DNA of 64,000 nt from Erwinia psidii (GTDB lineage Bacteria > Pseudomonadota > Gammaproteobacteria > Enterobacterales > Enterobacteriaceae), in contig NZ_RHHM01000011.1 in assembly GCF_003846135.1 (NCBI RefSeq), forward strand, positions 62,001 through 126,000, written 5' to 3'. The position numbers and the translations under genes are program-made. Under the pieces are notes generated by a model that made no database searches, was not told the DNA's origin, and saw only the letters and a program-made list of their open reading frames with translations. Shown piece by piece: positions 1 to 10,232 of the stretch (position 1 is the first letter of the stretch; each line of letters starts with the position of its first letter).

Positions 1-147
1 ATTGTGAGCGGCATGGTTATCCGTCACTTTATACTTCACGCCAAACTGACTCATTTGGTCAACAATCTGCTGATTAGCCATCGCGTTACTGCCAGCCAGC
101 ACGGAGAGTAATGCAGCAGCCAGAAGACGTGCTTTACATTTTTTCAT
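1..147 (-). CDS. chiQ: ChiQ-like exported protein, 5' part only
   Basis: This is the first 49 codons of a gene that runs off the left edge. It starts with ATG at 147 after a short purine-rich stretch. The N-terminus (MKKCKARLLAAALLSVLAG) is a Sec signal peptide with likely cleavage after SNAMA. The mature start is NQQIVDQMSQFGVKYKV. No lipobox cysteine is visible, although E. coli ChiQ is annotated as a lipoprotein. The name rests mainly on position, directly downstream of chiP on the same strand as in the E. coli chiPQ operon. The rest of the protein lies outside the window. Confidence 0.55.
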   Translation of the reverse strand, partial: MKKCKARLLAAALLSVLAGSNAMANQQIVDQMSQFGVKYKVTDNHAAHN

Positions 148-385
148 TCTCTTATCCTTATCTGTTTGTTGTCATTTTGCTCGGTGGGGGGCTGCAACTT
201 AGCGGATTCTGTTGCCATACCCTCACCACCGCCCTTATGTTCAGCAGCCACATAATGCTGGTCGTCCTCAGCGAAATTGACTCTCGCGACTGAACGACAT
301 TTTTTGTGCACATACGCCAGGCAGTCATATGGCGATAGCGGGAAACAGAAATTTCTTTCGGGTTATCCCCCCTCAGCACTTGCGT

Positions 386-1801
386 TTATTTCGCGTGCTC
401 AAAAACGGTAAATGGTGCGATCACCATAAACTTCACGTCCTTTTCATCCTGGAATACGTTGTGATAACCACCACTCCAGCTTGGGAGATCGGAGTGGTTG
501 TGATAACGGGTATAGTGCAGTTTAAATAAGGTGCCTTTGGCCACGCCTTCCTGAATGGTATAGAGCAAATCAACATTCCACGCTGACTCACGCAGGCGCT
601 GATCCTGATCATATGTAGGGTTGGTGGAGGGCCTGGCGTCCCAGCCATATGCATAAGAGGTTCCGATCGTCCAGCCGGGAAGCTGCCAGTTTTTGAGGTC
701 ATACATCACGCCAGCAAAAAGCGCTTTTTCACCGTTCGCGTTGAAGTCTGAACGGGAATCCCACCACACATCCAGCCGACCATTAGAGGTGGCATAACCC
801 GGCGTCATACGTTGCAGGAAGAACCCCTGATTACCCTCGGCTTTAACCCAGGTGCCCTCCAGACGGAAGTCAAACGGGCCGGAACTGTAGCCAAATGTCA
901 GAGCCTGTAGCCAGGCGAGACCGTCGTAAACATCATTAACATTAGAGGCCCCCCCGCTTTCTTTATCCTTCGCACCGTAAAACTGCCAGCTGGTTTTCAG
1001 GTTATTTCCGGCAACCGGGAAAGCATAAGAAACTTTTGTGAAGTACTGATCCATATAATCAGCAGCCTGACCAAATGCACCTTCCAGGACCAGATTATTT
1101 TTAAAGTCGTATTTCGCTCCGATGGAATGAAGATAGTTGATGCCGGTTACACCATCAGCTTTACGAAAGTTGTACATGTTGCGATACCAGGGTGATTTAT
1201 ATTCGTCCGTCCACATATAAGAAAGCGACAGTTCACCGGCATCATAAAAATCATAAACGGCACCAACTTCAACACCGCGGTACGTTCCGGGCAGAAAACT
1301 CCATTGTGGGGCCAATAAACTTTGTCCGGTTGGTTGTAAATAGCCACCGCGTAACCAATAATTATCATACTTAAATTTTACAGCTGCCTTATACAGACTT
1401 ACACCACTGGTATCGCCATCCCACTTTTCTCCCCAGCGCCCTTTTGCATTACTGAAACCAATCTCATTGGGTGCCGCAGGCCCCGTACCGGATAATTCAA
1501 CGGCACTGAATGCCCCTAAATCCAGCCCGATAAAGTCAGCGATATAACCGGACGAAAAATCAAGATTAGCGTTAAGCGTTGCGTGATGTAAATTTTGCTC
1601 ATAGCGTCGGTATTGCTCGCTGTCTGTATCAAGATTCTTACGATCGCGATCGCGCTGCCAGTAATAGATCCCCCCCGTCAGGGATGAGTCGTCAATAAAA
1701 CCAGCGGCCGATGCTTGCGGAAAATAACCCCCCCCGCTAATGGCGGAAAGAATTGCAACAGTAAGCACTAAAGGTTTTTTTTCAGTAAAAATCCCTGACA
1801 T
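386..1801 (-). CDS. chiP: Chitoporin, OprD-family outer-membrane channel
   Basis: This 471-aa protein has an N-terminal signal sequence ending near ASA (about residues 31-33). The rest is a beta-barrel with many aromatic-rich alternating strands and the OprD-type start [19 protein letters not shown]. In E. coli and Vibrio, ChiP admits chitooligosaccharides across the outer membrane. The ATG at 1801 is preceded by an AGAGAGG Shine-Dalgarno 7 nt upstream. The chiQ-like gene follows at a 238-nt gap. A NagC-like palindrome lies about 100 nt upstream of the start, which ties the gene to the nag regulon. In E. coli the sRNA ChiX also represses chiP. Only a short AGAGG match to the ChiX target is seen in this leader, so that control is unproven here. 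Confidence 0.9.
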   Translation of the reverse strand: MSGIFTEKKPLVLTVAILSAISGGGYFPQASAAGFIDDSSLTGGIYYWQRDRDRKNLDTDSEQYRRYEQNLHHATLNANLDFSSGYIADFIGLDLGAFSAVELSGTGPAAPNEIGFSNAKGRWGEKWDGDTSGVSLYKAAVKFKYDNYWLRGGYLQPTGQSLLAPQWSFLPGTYRGVEVGAVYDFYDAGELSLSYMWTDEYKSPWYRNMYNFRKADGVTGINYLHSIGAKYDFKNNLVLEGAFGQAADYMDQYFTKVSYAFPVAGNNLKTSWQFYGAKDKESGGASNVNDVYDGLAWLQALTFGYSSGPFDFRLEGTWVKAEGNQGFFLQRMTPGYATSNGRLDVWWDSRSDFNANGEKALFAGVMYDLKNWQLPGWTIGTSYAYGWDARPSTNPTYDQDQRLRESAWNVDLLYTIQEGVAKGTLFKLHYTRYHNHSDLPSWSGGYHNVFQDEKDVKFMVIAPFTVFEHAK

Positions 1802-2623
1802 AAATCAGCCTCTCTTCCAAAAAGATATATTTCAGTTAATAGAATGTTGTTACCAATAAAAAATTAGTATTAATGACAGAATAAGCTCTGAATCAATGAT
1901 ATTTTTCGCGACGCGAATTATCAATTAATAGTGCATTTCATGCGATAAAATCATGACTCAGAACACATATCCATGCGGGATGTTATGCAGCCATTAACGT
2001 GAAATTATAAAAATGAATAAATTACCTATCCTGAATGCTAAAAAACAACAAAGAAAGTTTACAGAAGCTATATTTATCAGTAAAAAATAAAGCATACTAA
2101 TACAGCTCACGCCGCTGATGATAGTACCAACCAGAAATAAGCATTAGCAGTGATTTGCTAAAATATCAGATTCACTCAGCAAACGACATGCAATTATTTA
2201 CACAGATCGTTTATCTCTTTTTGGCAGAAATTAATAACGAATATACATTTACTTCCAGAGCTGTGGCCCTGGGATATCCAGAATAAAATGCAGTTTTCTT
2301 GTCAGAGTGGAGTAAATAGCATAAATACGTATATCGAAAGAATGCCCTCCGGCTGACACGCCAGCGACAGTCGCTTGCAGAGAAGACATACGCGGTCCGC
2401 AGGTATTGCCTGCCATGATAGCAAAATAGCAGATGAAACCGTCCTTAAAGGCGAGTGTTAACTATCATTCAACTCTTTTTAATGAATGCCAAACCGCACC
2501 GCATATTATTTTTTGCAATAAAACAGCATCGATACCCGGCCAGCGCGGTTCAAAAAGTAGCACACGGTGTCGTGCTGTTTTGCCAACAGATTTCAAAAAA
2601 TCAGCGATTCGACTCACGGCCGC
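1802..2623. other. AT-rich intergenic region upstream of chiP
   Basis: This stretch of about 820 bp between the chiP start and the glnS terminator holds no convincing gene. The 104-aa and 67-aa frames near 2433-2747 overlap each other and glnS, lack family features, and look like chance ORFs. The region near chiP carries the NagC-like site at 1897-1923 and AT-rich sequence suitable for a promoter reading toward chiP. Nothing recognisable was seen between about 2000 and 2600. Confidence 0.6.
1897..1923. promoter_or_regulatory. NagC-type operator upstream of chiP
   Basis: An imperfect palindrome has TGAT/ATCA ends and a core of ATTTTTCGC-GAC-GCGAATTAT. This matches the AT-rich arms around a CG-containing centre that characterise NagC sites. 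It lies about 100 nt upstream of the chiP ATG. In E. coli NagC represses chiPQ until GlcNAc-6-P accumulates. Binding here is inferred from the sequence only. Confidence 0.6.
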
Positions 2624-2650
2624 AAAAAAAAACGCAGCCAGAAGGCTGCG
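2624..2650 (-). terminator. Rho-independent terminator of glnS
   Basis: Reading on the minus strand, CGCAGCC-TTCT-GGCTGCG is followed by a run of nine T. The hairpin starts about 20 nt after the glnS stop codon. Confidence 0.85.
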
Positions 2651-2671
2651 TAGGGTAGTTAATATGCAGAA

Positions 2672-4339
2672 TTACTCGCCCGATTTAGCCCAGGTATCAC
2701 GTAATCCAACGGTGCGGTTAAAAACCAACTGGTGTGGTGCAGAGTAACGGCTGTCAGCACAGAAATAGCCCTCACGCTCAAACTGATACGGGCTGGAAGG
2801 CTGTGCCTGCTGTAAACCCGGTTCAACAAAGCCCTGGCGGATAACCAGTGACTCAGGGTTGACCGTGGCGAGGAAATCCTCTGCCGCCCCAGGATTTGCC
2901 ACGCTGAAAAGACGATCGTACAGGCGGAATTCTGCCGGACGCGCATGTACGGCGGACACCCAGTGAATAACTCCTTTTACTTTACGTCCGTCGGCAGGAT
3001 CTTTACTCAGTGTTGCCACATCGCAGGTACAGAACAGGCAGGTAATGTTGCCCTCTTCATCCTTCGCCACACGCTCAGCTTTAATCACGTAGGCATTACG
3101 CAGACGCACTTCTTTACCCAGTACCAGCCGCTTGTACTGCTTGTTGGCCTCTTCGCGAAAATCAGCACGATCGATATAGATCTCGCGGCTGAAAGGCACC
3201 TCACGCATGCCCATTTCCGGTTTGTTCGGATGATTCGGCATGGTCAGGATCTCTTCGTGATTCGATGGCAAATTTTCGATGACAAGCTTAACCGGATCGA
3301 GAACCGCCATCGCACGCGGCGCGTTTTCATTCAGATCGTCACGAATACAGGACTCAAGCGATGCCATCTCGACAATATTGTCCTGTTTGGTCACGCCAAT
3401 ACGACGGCAGAATTCACGAACCGATGCCGCGGTATAGCCGCGACGACGCAGACCTGAAACCGTCAACATTCTGGGATCATCCCAGCCTTCAACGACTTTT
3501 TCTGTTACCAGCATGTTCAGCTTACGCTTGGACATGATGGCATATTCCAGATTCAGCCGGGAGAATTCGTACTGTCTTGGATGTGCCGGGATAGAAATAT
3601 TATCCAGTACCCAGTCATACAGGCGACGATTGTCCTGGAACTCCAGCGTACACAGGGAATGGGTGATCCCTTCCAGCGCATCGGAAATACAGTGAGTAAA
3701 GTCATACATAGGATAGATGCACCACTTGTTGCCCGTCTGGTGATGGCTGGCAAACTTGATGCGATATAACACCGGATCGCGCATAACGATAAAACTGGAT
3801 GCCATATCAATTTTAGCGCGCAGACATGCCGTGCCTTCAGCGAATTCACCGTTGCGCATTTTCTCAAACAACGCCAGATTGTCATCCACGCTGCGATCGC
3901 GATATGGACTGTGTTTGCCTGGCGAAGTCAAGGTACCGCGGTATTCCCTAATCTGCTCCGGCGTGAGTTGATCAACATAGGCCAGCCCTTTGTTGATCAA
4001 TTCAATGGCGTAATGATGCAGCTGATCAAAATAATCAGAGGAATAACGAACCTTCCCCGCCCAGCTGAAGCCAAGCCACTCCACGTCATGCTTAATTGAT
4101 TCGACAAATTCCAGATCTTCCTTCACCGGATTCGTGTCATCGAAACGCAGATTGCACTGTCCCTGGTAATCCTGTGCAATACCAAAATTGAGGCAGATAG
4201 ATTTGGCATGGCCAATGTGCAGATAACCATTTGGCTCCGGCGGAAAGCGTGTGTGTACACTGTTATGCTTACCGGATGCCAAATCTTCGTCGATGATCTG
4301 ACGAATAAAGTTACTTGGGCGGGCTTCAGCCTCACTCAT
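2672..4339 (-). CDS. glnS: Glutaminyl-tRNA synthetase
   Basis: This 555-aa class I aminoacyl-tRNA synthetase attaches glutamine to tRNA-Gln in the cytoplasm. The HIGH signature is seen at about residues 41-44 ([12 protein letters not shown]) and the KMSKS equivalent as MSKRKL near residue 270. The C-terminal half is the anticodon-binding beta-barrel region. Length matches the E. coli enzyme. ATG at 4339 lies downstream of a GAGGAAATTAAG stretch, a good ribosome site. The gene has its own terminator. An interspersed repeat lies immediately upstream and may overlap the promoter region. Three tRNA-Gln genes lie further along this window. Confidence 0.98.
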   Translation of the reverse strand: MSEAEARPSNFIRQIIDEDLASGKHNSVHTRFPPEPNGYLHIGHAKSICLNFGIAQDYQGQCNLRFDDTNPVKEDLEFVESIKHDVEWLGFSWAGKVRYSSDYFDQLHHYAIELINKGLAYVDQLTPEQIREYRGTLTSPGKHSPYRDRSVDDNLALFEKMRNGEFAEGTACLRAKIDMASSFIVMRDPVLYRIKFASHHQTGNKWCIYPMYDFTHCISDALEGITHSLCTLEFQDNRRLYDWVLDNISIPAHPRQYEFSRLNLEYAIMSKRKLNMLVTEKVVEGWDDPRMLTVSGLRRRGYTAASVREFCRRIGVTKQDNIVEMASLESCIRDDLNENAPRAMAVLDPVKLVIENLPSNHEEILTMPNHPNKPEMGMREVPFSREIYIDRADFREEANKQYKRLVLGKEVRLRNAYVIKAERVAKDEEGNITCLFCTCDVATLSKDPADGRKVKGVIHWVSAVHARPAEFRLYDRLFSVANPGAAEDFLATVNPESLVIRQGFVEPGLQQAQPSSPYQFEREGYFCADSRYSAPHQLVFNRTVGLRDTWAKSGE

Positions 4340-4370
4340 CTTAATTTCCTCAGTAATACTATGGTAAATA

Positions 4371-4495
4371 ATACCCTGAACACGTCGAGTTTCAGGAAGG
4401 CGGCAAGTGAAGGAATCACGATGAGCTTACTGCGGTGAGTGACTCAGGTGACTGAACGCAGCCAACGCACCTGCAACTTGAAGTATAACGGGTAT
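4371..4495. repeat. Interspersed palindromic repeat, YPAL-like
   Basis: This unit of about 125 bp sits between glnS and nagE. Its ends are inverted copies of each other. The left end reads ATACCC, then TCGAGTTTCAGG, and the right end reverse-complements to ATACCCGTTATACTTCAAG then TTGCAGG. The interior holds the AACGCAGCCAACGCACCTGC block and the GAGCTTACT centre. From memory this matches a dispersed palindromic repeat common in Yersinia, Serratia and Erwinia intergenic regions (called YPAL in Yersinia). It is non-coding. No second copy was noticed in the window. Confidence 0.65.
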
Positions 4496-4566
4496 AGTGC
4501 GCGAAATTACGGTGTATGATCCACAAAGCCGCTAAGGGAAACAACCGTTTGTTACTGGAATCCAAT

Positions 4567-4599
4567 AAAAAAGGGCGGAAATCGCTTCCCACCCTTTAA
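4567..4599 (-). terminator. Terminator of nagE
   Basis: On the minus strand AAGGGTGG, a 10-nt loop, then CCGCCCTT is followed by TTTTTTATT. The stem has one G-T pair. It begins about 20 nt after the nagE stop codon. Confidence 0.8.
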
Positions 4600-4617
4600 A
4601 TTACACGTTAATCGCCT

Positions 4618-6645
4618 TCAGCCTTTAATCCCAAAGAGTGGGCTTTCTCCGGCAACAACCTTTTCGTCGGCCAGCAGCGTAATACCATTGAACTCGTCGA
4701 TATTACTGACCACCACCGGGCTTATCATTGAACGGGCATTGACATTCAGGAAATCCAGGTCCATCTCCAGCACCGGCTGTCCTGTGGTAACAACCGTTCC
4801 CTCCTCAACCAGGCGGGAGAAACCTTTACCATCCAGCGCTACCGTATCCAGACCCATATGTACCACCACCTCAAGCCCCTTGTCCGTTTCAAGGCAGAAA
4901 GCGTGGTTGGTGTTGAAAATTTTCATCACGGTGCCGTTTGCAGGAGAAACCACAATATTGCTGGTTGGCTTGATTGCCAGCCCGTCTCCCACCGCTTTAG
5001 AGGCAAAAGCGTCGTCAGGAACCTGCTCCAGAGCAACCACCTCACCACTAACCGGTGCAACCAGGGTAGTCAAAATGGTATCTGCCGCTGTCCTGCCGTT
5101 AGTCGTTGATGGCGCTGTCACTGGCACCGCAGGCGATACCGAGGTCGCGGCAACAGGACCTTTTGCCAGAACGGTTTTCATCGCAGAGGCGATCGTTTCT
5201 GCCTGCGTACCGACAATGATTTGCACACTTTCTTTATTCAGACGAATCACTCCAGAAGCCCCAAGGCGGCGGGCGACAGATTCATTGACGGCACCGCTAT
5301 CCCGAACGCTGAGACGAAGACGGGTAATACAGGCATCAATACCGGTGAGGTTTTCTGAGCCACCAACGGCCGAAACATAGCGACGTGCCAGTGTCTCCGT
5401 CTGAGATTCATTATGATGCTGGCTGTCGACGTCGGCATCGTAGCCATCGCTTTCATCGCCATCCACCGCCAGTTCACGGCCCGGCGTCAGCAGATTGAAT
5501 TTTTTGATAGTGAAACGGAAAACCACATAGTAGATAACAAAGAAGACCAGGCCCTGAGGGATCAGCATATACCAATGGGTAGCCAGTGGATTACGGCTCT
5601 GAAGTGCCATATCAACCAGCCCGGCGCTGAAGCCAAAACCTGAAATCCAGTGCATGCTTGCCGCAATAAAGACGGAAATACCCGTCAGCACCGCATGGAT
5701 GAAATAAAGCACTGGTGCGACGAACATAAAGGAGAATTCAAGCGGCTCAGTAATGCCCGTAAAGAAAGCGGCAAACGCAGCAGCCAGCATAATTCCACCC
5801 ACTTTGGCACGATTCTCAGGATGTGCGCACTGGTAAATAGCCAGCGCAGCTCCTGGAAGACCAAACATCATAATTGGGTAGAAACCAGCCTGATAACGCC
5901 CGGTGATGCCCAGCACCGCTTTGCCACTTTCCAGTGACTGTGCGCCGCCAAGGAAGTTAGGGATATCATTAATTCCGGCCACATCAAACCAGAACACAGA
6001 GTTCAACGCATGATGCAGACCAACCGGGATCAGTAAACGGTTGAAAAAAGCATAGACCCCCGCACCGGCAGAGCCTAGTTTTTGTATCTGTTCACCAAAA
6101 CTGACCAGACCACCAAAGATCAACGGCCAGACATACATCAGAATAAAGGCGATCAGGATCATCACGAAGGAAACAAGGATAGGCACCAGGCGACGCCCGC
6201 TAAAGAAAGACAGCGCTTTAGGGAGTTCCACATGACTGAAACGGTTGTACATTTCTGCCGAAATAATCCCCACCATTATACCGACAAACTGGTTTTCAAT
6301 TTTTCCAAAGGCGGCAGGCACCTGATCGACAGGAATTTTTTGGATCATGGCAACCGCGGCGGGAGAACAGAGTGTGGTCACCACCAAAAAACCGACGAAA
6401 CCGGTTAAGGCCGCAGCACCATCTTTGTCTTTCGACATACCATAAGCGATGCCAATAGCAAACAGAACCGACATGTGCTCAATGATAGCGGAACCGGATT
6501 TAAGTAAAAGTGCCGCAAGAGCATTACCTGCCCCCCAGGCATCAGGATCAAGCCAGTAACCAATCCCCATCAGGATAGCGGCTGCCGGTAACGTCGCAAC
6601 CGGCACCATAAGCGCCCGCCCTACTTTTTGTAAATAACTTAGCAT
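4618..6645 (-). CDS. nagE: N-acetylglucosamine PTS transporter, EIICBA
   Basis: This 675-aa inner-membrane permease phosphorylates GlcNAc during uptake. The order is an N-terminal EIIC with about ten membrane helices (residues 1 to about 385), then EIIB with the phospho-cysteine in the GIDACITRLRLS motif, then a C-terminal crr-like EIIA with the active histidine in VVHMGLD. ATG at 6645 (MLSYLQKVGRALMVPVA) matches the family start and follows GGGGAAAGGGAAC; an upstream in-frame ATG at 6669 is less likely. The protein is slightly longer than E. coli NagE (648 aa) owing to a Ser/Thr/Pro/Ala-rich linker before EIIA. It is divergent from nagBACD, with shared NagC/CRP-like sites. Confidence 0.96.
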   Translation of the reverse strand: MLSYLQKVGRALMVPVATLPAAAILMGIGYWLDPDAWGAGNALAALLLKSGSAIIEHMSVLFAIGIAYGMSKDKDGAAALTGFVGFLVVTTLCSPAAVAMIQKIPVDQVPAAFGKIENQFVGIMVGIISAEMYNRFSHVELPKALSFFSGRRLVPILVSFVMILIAFILMYVWPLIFGGLVSFGEQIQKLGSAGAGVYAFFNRLLIPVGLHHALNSVFWFDVAGINDIPNFLGGAQSLESGKAVLGITGRYQAGFYPIMMFGLPGAALAIYQCAHPENRAKVGGIMLAAAFAAFFTGITEPLEFSFMFVAPVLYFIHAVLTGISVFIAASMHWISGFGFSAGLVDMALQSRNPLATHWYMLIPQGLVFFVIYYVVFRFTIKKFNLLTPGRELAVDGDESDGYDADVDSQHHNESQTETLARRYVSAVGGSENLTGIDACITRLRLSVRDSGAVNESVARRLGASGVIRLNKESVQIIVGTQAETIASAMKTVLAKGPVAATSVSPAVPVTAPSTTNGRTAADTILTTLVAPVSGEVVALEQVPDDAFASKAVGDGLAIKPTSNIVVSPANGTVMKIFNTNHAFCLETDKGLEVVVHMGLDTVALDGKGFSRLVEEGTVVTTGQPVLEMDLDFLNVNARSMISPVVVSNIDEFNGITLLADEKVVAGESPLFGIKG

Positions 6646-6970
6646 GTTCCCTTTCCCCCTGCGAGGCACATTAAGGTACCTGTAACCGCATAGTATTGTT
6701 GTAACGGTAAACTGTTTATGGATGAGCTAAAACCAATATGCCGAGTGTAGAAAAAAATTAATTTTCACTGCAAATTAAAAGCGCTGTTTATGTGATTTTT
6801 ATCATTAAAAAAGTACATTTCACCCGCTAAATTGTGGTCACCGAAGCAAACTTATTTTATGATTCGAAAAAATAGCACGGATTTTCTCACCGCAGATAAC
6901 AAGCCAGGCTTAATCATCACCGCAGGGCTTTGTCAGATTCTTTTAAATTTAGCTTAAAGTGAGGTCATAC
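6646..6970. promoter_or_regulatory. Divergent nagE-nagB control region
   Basis: This 325-bp region lies between divergent nagE and nagB. Two AT-rich palindromic candidates for NagC operators are seen, one near nagE at 6758-6778 (AATTTTCACTGCAAATT) and one nearer nagB at about 6852-6875 (TTATTTTATGATTCGAAAA). Between them at 6788-6809 is a CRP-like site, TGTGA-N6-TCATT. In E. coli, NagC bound at both operators loops the DNA and CRP activates. The same arrangement is inferred here. Confidence 0.65.
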
Positions 6971-7771
6971 ATGAGACTTATTCCTCTGAACAGCACGACA
7001 CAGGTCGGGAAATGGGCCGCGCGCCATATCGTAAACCGCATTAACGCCTTTGCACCTTCAGCAGAGCGCCCATTTGTTCTGGGATTACCCACCGGAGGCA
7101 CCCCGCTGGAGGCCTACAAACATCTTGTTTCAATGCATAAAGCAGGCCAGGTTAGCTTCCGGCATGTTGTGACCTTCAACATGGATGAATATGTTGGTCT
7201 GCCAAAAGAGCACCCGGAAAGCTATCACAGCTTTATGTACCGTAACTTTTTCGATCATATTGATATTCAACACGAAAATATTAATCTTCTTAATGGAAAT
7301 GCCAGCGATATTGACGCAGAATGTCGCCAGTACGAAGAGAAGATCCGCAGCTACGGTAAAATTAACCTGTTTATGGGCGGTGTGGGCAATGATGGCCATA
7401 TTGCATTTAATGAGCCCGCTTCTTCACTGGCCTCACGCACCCGGATTAAAACCCTGACGCATGACACCCGCGTGGCAAACTCACGCTTTTTTGATGGTGA
7501 TGTCGAACAGGTGCCCAAATATGCTCTCACCGTCGGCGTCGGTACACTGCTGGATGCAGAAGAGGTGATGATTCTGGTCACCGGTCATGTAAAAGCGCAA
7601 GCGCTACAGGCTGCGGTGGAAGGGAACGTGAACCATATGTGGACAATCAGCTGTCTGCAATTGCATGCCAAATCTGTCGTGGTCTGTGATGAACCCTCCA
7701 CCATGGAACTGAAAGTGAAAACCGTAAAATACTTCCGCGAAATGGAAGCGGAAAACATGAAAAACATTTGA
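6971..7771 (+). CDS. nagB: Glucosamine-6-phosphate deaminase
   Basis: This 266-aa cytosolic enzyme converts GlcN-6-P to fructose-6-P plus ammonia. The catalytic aspartate is visible at D72 in NMDEYVGLP. The active-site loop [11 protein letters not shown] carries the Asp/His/Glu residues that act in E. coli NagB (141, 143, 148). Length is identical to the E. coli protein. The ATG at 6971 follows AAGTGAGGTCATAC; an in-frame ATG 12 nt upstream is disfavoured. It is the first gene of nagBACD and 52 nt ahead of nagA. Confidence 0.97.
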   Translation: MRLIPLNSTTQVGKWAARHIVNRINAFAPSAERPFVLGLPTGGTPLEAYKHLVSMHKAGQVSFRHVVTFNMDEYVGLPKEHPESYHSFMYRNFFDHIDIQHENINLLNGNASDIDAECRQYEEKIRSYGKINLFMGGVGNDGHIAFNEPASSLASRTRIKTLTHDTRVANSRFFDGDVEQVPKYALTVGVGTLLDAEEVMILVTGHVKAQALQAAVEGNVNHMWTISCLQLHAKSVVVCDEPSTMELKVKTVKYFREMEAENMKNI

Positions 7772-7823
7772 TTTATCAGTATATTGCCAACCACCAGGAA
7801 GCAGATAATGCCGGGAGAACACT

Positions 7824-8963
7824 ATGTATGCTTTAACCAATGGCCGAATCTACACCGGCCATGAAATCCTTGATAACCATGCTGTTGTGATTGCAGGCAG
7901 TCTGATCGACAGCGTTTGTAAATCAGCTGACCTGCCCGCCAACGTGCCAACGCACGATGTCAATGGTGCGCTGATCGCTCCCGGCTTTATCGATTTACAG
8001 TTGAATGGCTGTGGTGGCGTGCAGTTTAATGACGATCTTGCTGCCATCAGCACTGAAACCATGACGGTCATGCAAAAAGCCAATGAAAGGTCCGGCTGCA
8101 CCAGCTTTTTGCCAACGCTGATTACCAGCAGCGATGAAATGATGAAGCATGCGGTTGAAGTAATGCGGGCTTATCTGGCCCAGAATAACAATCAGGCGTT
8201 GGGCCTGCATCTTGAAGGTCCCTGGCTGAGTCCGCGTAAACCCGGAACGCACAACCCCGCAGTGATCCGCACCCCGGAGCCGGCACTGGTCAATTTCCTT
8301 TGTGAGAATGCCGACGTTATCAGTAAAATCACGCTGGCACCTGAGCAGGTCGACAGCACGGTTATCCGCCAGCTGCACAATGCCGGTATTGTCATTTCCG
8401 CCGGACACTCGCATGCTACCTACGATGAGGCTCGTCGTGGCATTGCTGCTGGCGTCAGCTTCGCAACACATTTGTATAACGCCATGCCCGCCACTAGCGG
8501 CCGCGAGCCGGGACTGATCGGTGCGTTGTTCGATTCGCCCAATGTCTGGTGCGGCATTATTGCCGATGGCTTTCATGTTCATTACGCTAATATCCGTAAT
8601 GCCAAACGCATTAAAGGGGACAAGCTCATCCTGGTCACCGATGCCACCGCGCCAGCCGGTGCAACCATTGATCGGTTCATTTTTGCTGGAAAAACAATAT
8701 ACTATCGCGATGGACTTTGCGTTGACGATCAAGGCACGCTAAGTGGTTCTGCCCTGACTATGATTGAAGCTGTAGCGAACAGTGTCGAACATGCAGGGAT
8801 TTCCCTGGATGAAACGTTACGAATGGCAACGCTTTACCCAGCCCGCGCAATCGGCGTAGATCATAAATTAGGTTCTGTCGAAGCAGGCAAAGTGGCAAAC
8901 CTGACGGTGTTCACCCGAGACTACAAAATAATCAAGACCATCGTTAATGGTAACGAGGTCTAA
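7824..8963 (+). CDS. nagA: N-acetylglucosamine-6-phosphate deacetylase
   Basis: This 379-aa amidohydrolase-fold enzyme removes acetate from GlcNAc-6-P and so makes the NagB substrate. Metal and catalytic motifs are intact: E131 in LHLEGPW, histidines in [13 protein letters not shown] and FATHLYNAM, and the catalytic aspartate in [10 protein letters not shown]. Length is close to E. coli NagA (382 aa). The ATG lies after GGGAGAACACT. nagC starts 17 nt after the stop. Confidence 0.97.
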   Translation: MYALTNGRIYTGHEILDNHAVVIAGSLIDSVCKSADLPANVPTHDVNGALIAPGFIDLQLNGCGGVQFNDDLAAISTETMTVMQKANERSGCTSFLPTLITSSDEMMKHAVEVMRAYLAQNNNQALGLHLEGPWLSPRKPGTHNPAVIRTPEPALVNFLCENADVISKITLAPEQVDSTVIRQLHNAGIVISAGHSHATYDEARRGIAAGVSFATHLYNAMPATSGREPGLIGALFDSPNVWCGIIADGFHVHYANIRNAKRIKGDKLILVTDATAPAGATIDRFIFAGKTIYYRDGLCVDDQGTLSGSALTMIEAVANSVEHAGISLDETLRMATLYPARAIGVDHKLGSVEAGKVANLTVFTRDYKIIKTIVNGNEV

Positions 8964-8979
8964 CACGAGCAGATACTGA

Positions 8980-10200
8980 ATGACCACTGGCGGCCAGTCT
9001 CAAATAGGAAATGTCGATTTAGTTAAGCAGCTCAACAGCGCAGCCGTGTATCGGTTGATTGACCAACAGGGTCCAATATCGCGCATACAGATTGCGGAGC
9101 ACAGCCAGCTCGCCCCCGCCAGTGTCACCAAAATTACCCGCCAGCTGATTGAGCGAGGACTGATAAAAGAAGTGGATCAGCAGGCGTCAACAGGTGGTCG
9201 TCGCGCTATCTCCATCGTTACCGAAACCCGTGGCTTCAATACTGTCGGCATACGCCTGGGGCGCAGTGATGCCACCCTGACGCTGTTTGATCTCAGCGGC
9301 AAATCGCTTGCACAGGAAGATTATCCACTGCCGGAAGCGTCACAGGATACGCTGGAAAACGCCCTGTTTGATGCCATTGCTGACTTTTGTGCGTTGCACC
9401 AGCGCAAGCTGCGTGAACTGATCGCCATTTCGGTCATACTTCCGGGTCTGGTGGACCCGAACAGTGGTGTCATTCGCTATATGCCGCATATTCAGGTTAA
9501 TCACTGGCCACTGGTCGCCAGATTGCAAAAGCGTTTTAACGTCACCAGCTTTGTCGGCCATGATATCCGTAGCCTGGCGTTGGCAGAGCACTACTTTGGC
9601 GCATCCCGCGATTGTTCAGACTCCATTCTGGTGCGTGTTCATCGCGGGACGGGTGCCGGGATCATCGCCAATGGTCAGGTTTTCCTCGGCAGTAACGGTA
9701 ATGTAGGTGAACTGGGGCATATTCAGGTCGATCCGCTGGGAGAACGCTGTCACTGTGGTAATTTCGGCTGTCTGGAAACGATTGCCGCTAACACCGCTAT
9801 CGAAAACCGCGTCAGCAATCTGTTAAAGCAAGGCCACCAAAGCTCACTGACGCCGGAGACGTGTCAAATGTCGGAGATCTGCAAAGCGGCTAATCGCGGG
9901 GATGCACTGGCAGTAGAAGTGATTGAACATGTTGGCCGTCATTTGGGTAAAGCCATTGCGATTGCGATTAACCTGTTTAACCCACAAAAAGTGGTCATTG
10001 CAGGAGAAATTATTGAAGCAGAGAAGATCCTGCTGCCAGCGATTGAAGGCTGTATCAACACTCAGACGCTGAAGTCCTTCCGCACTAATTTGCCGGTGGT
10101 GCGTTCAGAAATCGATCACCGTTCTGCTATTGGTGCCTTTGCGCTGGTAAAACGCGCCATGCTTAATGGGGTCTTATTACAACACTTATTAGAGAGTTAA
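8980..10200 (+). CDS. nagC: NagC repressor, ROK family
   Basis: This 406-aa transcription factor has the same length as E. coli NagC. The N-terminal winged helix-turn-helix covers about residues 20-75 (GPISRIQIAEHSQLAPASV). A ROK domain follows with the zinc-binding CHCGNFGCLE motif. It binds GlcNAc-6-P, the NagE product, and represses nag and chiP genes. Candidate operators are present upstream of nagE, nagB and chiP in this window, so its local regulon is largely visible here. nagD follows closely. Confidence 0.96.
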   Translation: MTTGGQSQIGNVDLVKQLNSAAVYRLIDQQGPISRIQIAEHSQLAPASVTKITRQLIERGLIKEVDQQASTGGRRAISIVTETRGFNTVGIRLGRSDATLTLFDLSGKSLAQEDYPLPEASQDTLENALFDAIADFCALHQRKLRELIAISVILPGLVDPNSGVIRYMPHIQVNHWPLVARLQKRFNVTSFVGHDIRSLALAEHYFGASRDCSDSILVRVHRGTGAGIIANGQVFLGSNGNVGELGHIQVDPLGERCHCGNFGCLETIAANTAIENRVSNLLKQGHQSSLTPETCQMSEICKAANRGDALAVEVIEHVGRHLGKAIAIAINLFNPQKVVIAGEIIEAEKILLPAIEGCINTQTLKSFRTNLPVVRSEIDHRSAIGAFALVKRAMLNGVLLQHLLES

Positions 10201-10232
10201 TGAGCGCATTAACCCGCACGGACGGTGAAATA

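Noticed and set aside
1802-1830. ChiX sRNA target site in the chiP leader
   Set aside because: The leader shares only AGAGG with the expected complement; a real site needs a longer match, and the sRNA gene is not in the window.
2433-2747. 104-aa and 67-aa plus-strand ORFs between chiP and glnS
   Set aside because: They overlap each other and the glnS 3' end and terminator, and the residue usage is not protein-like.
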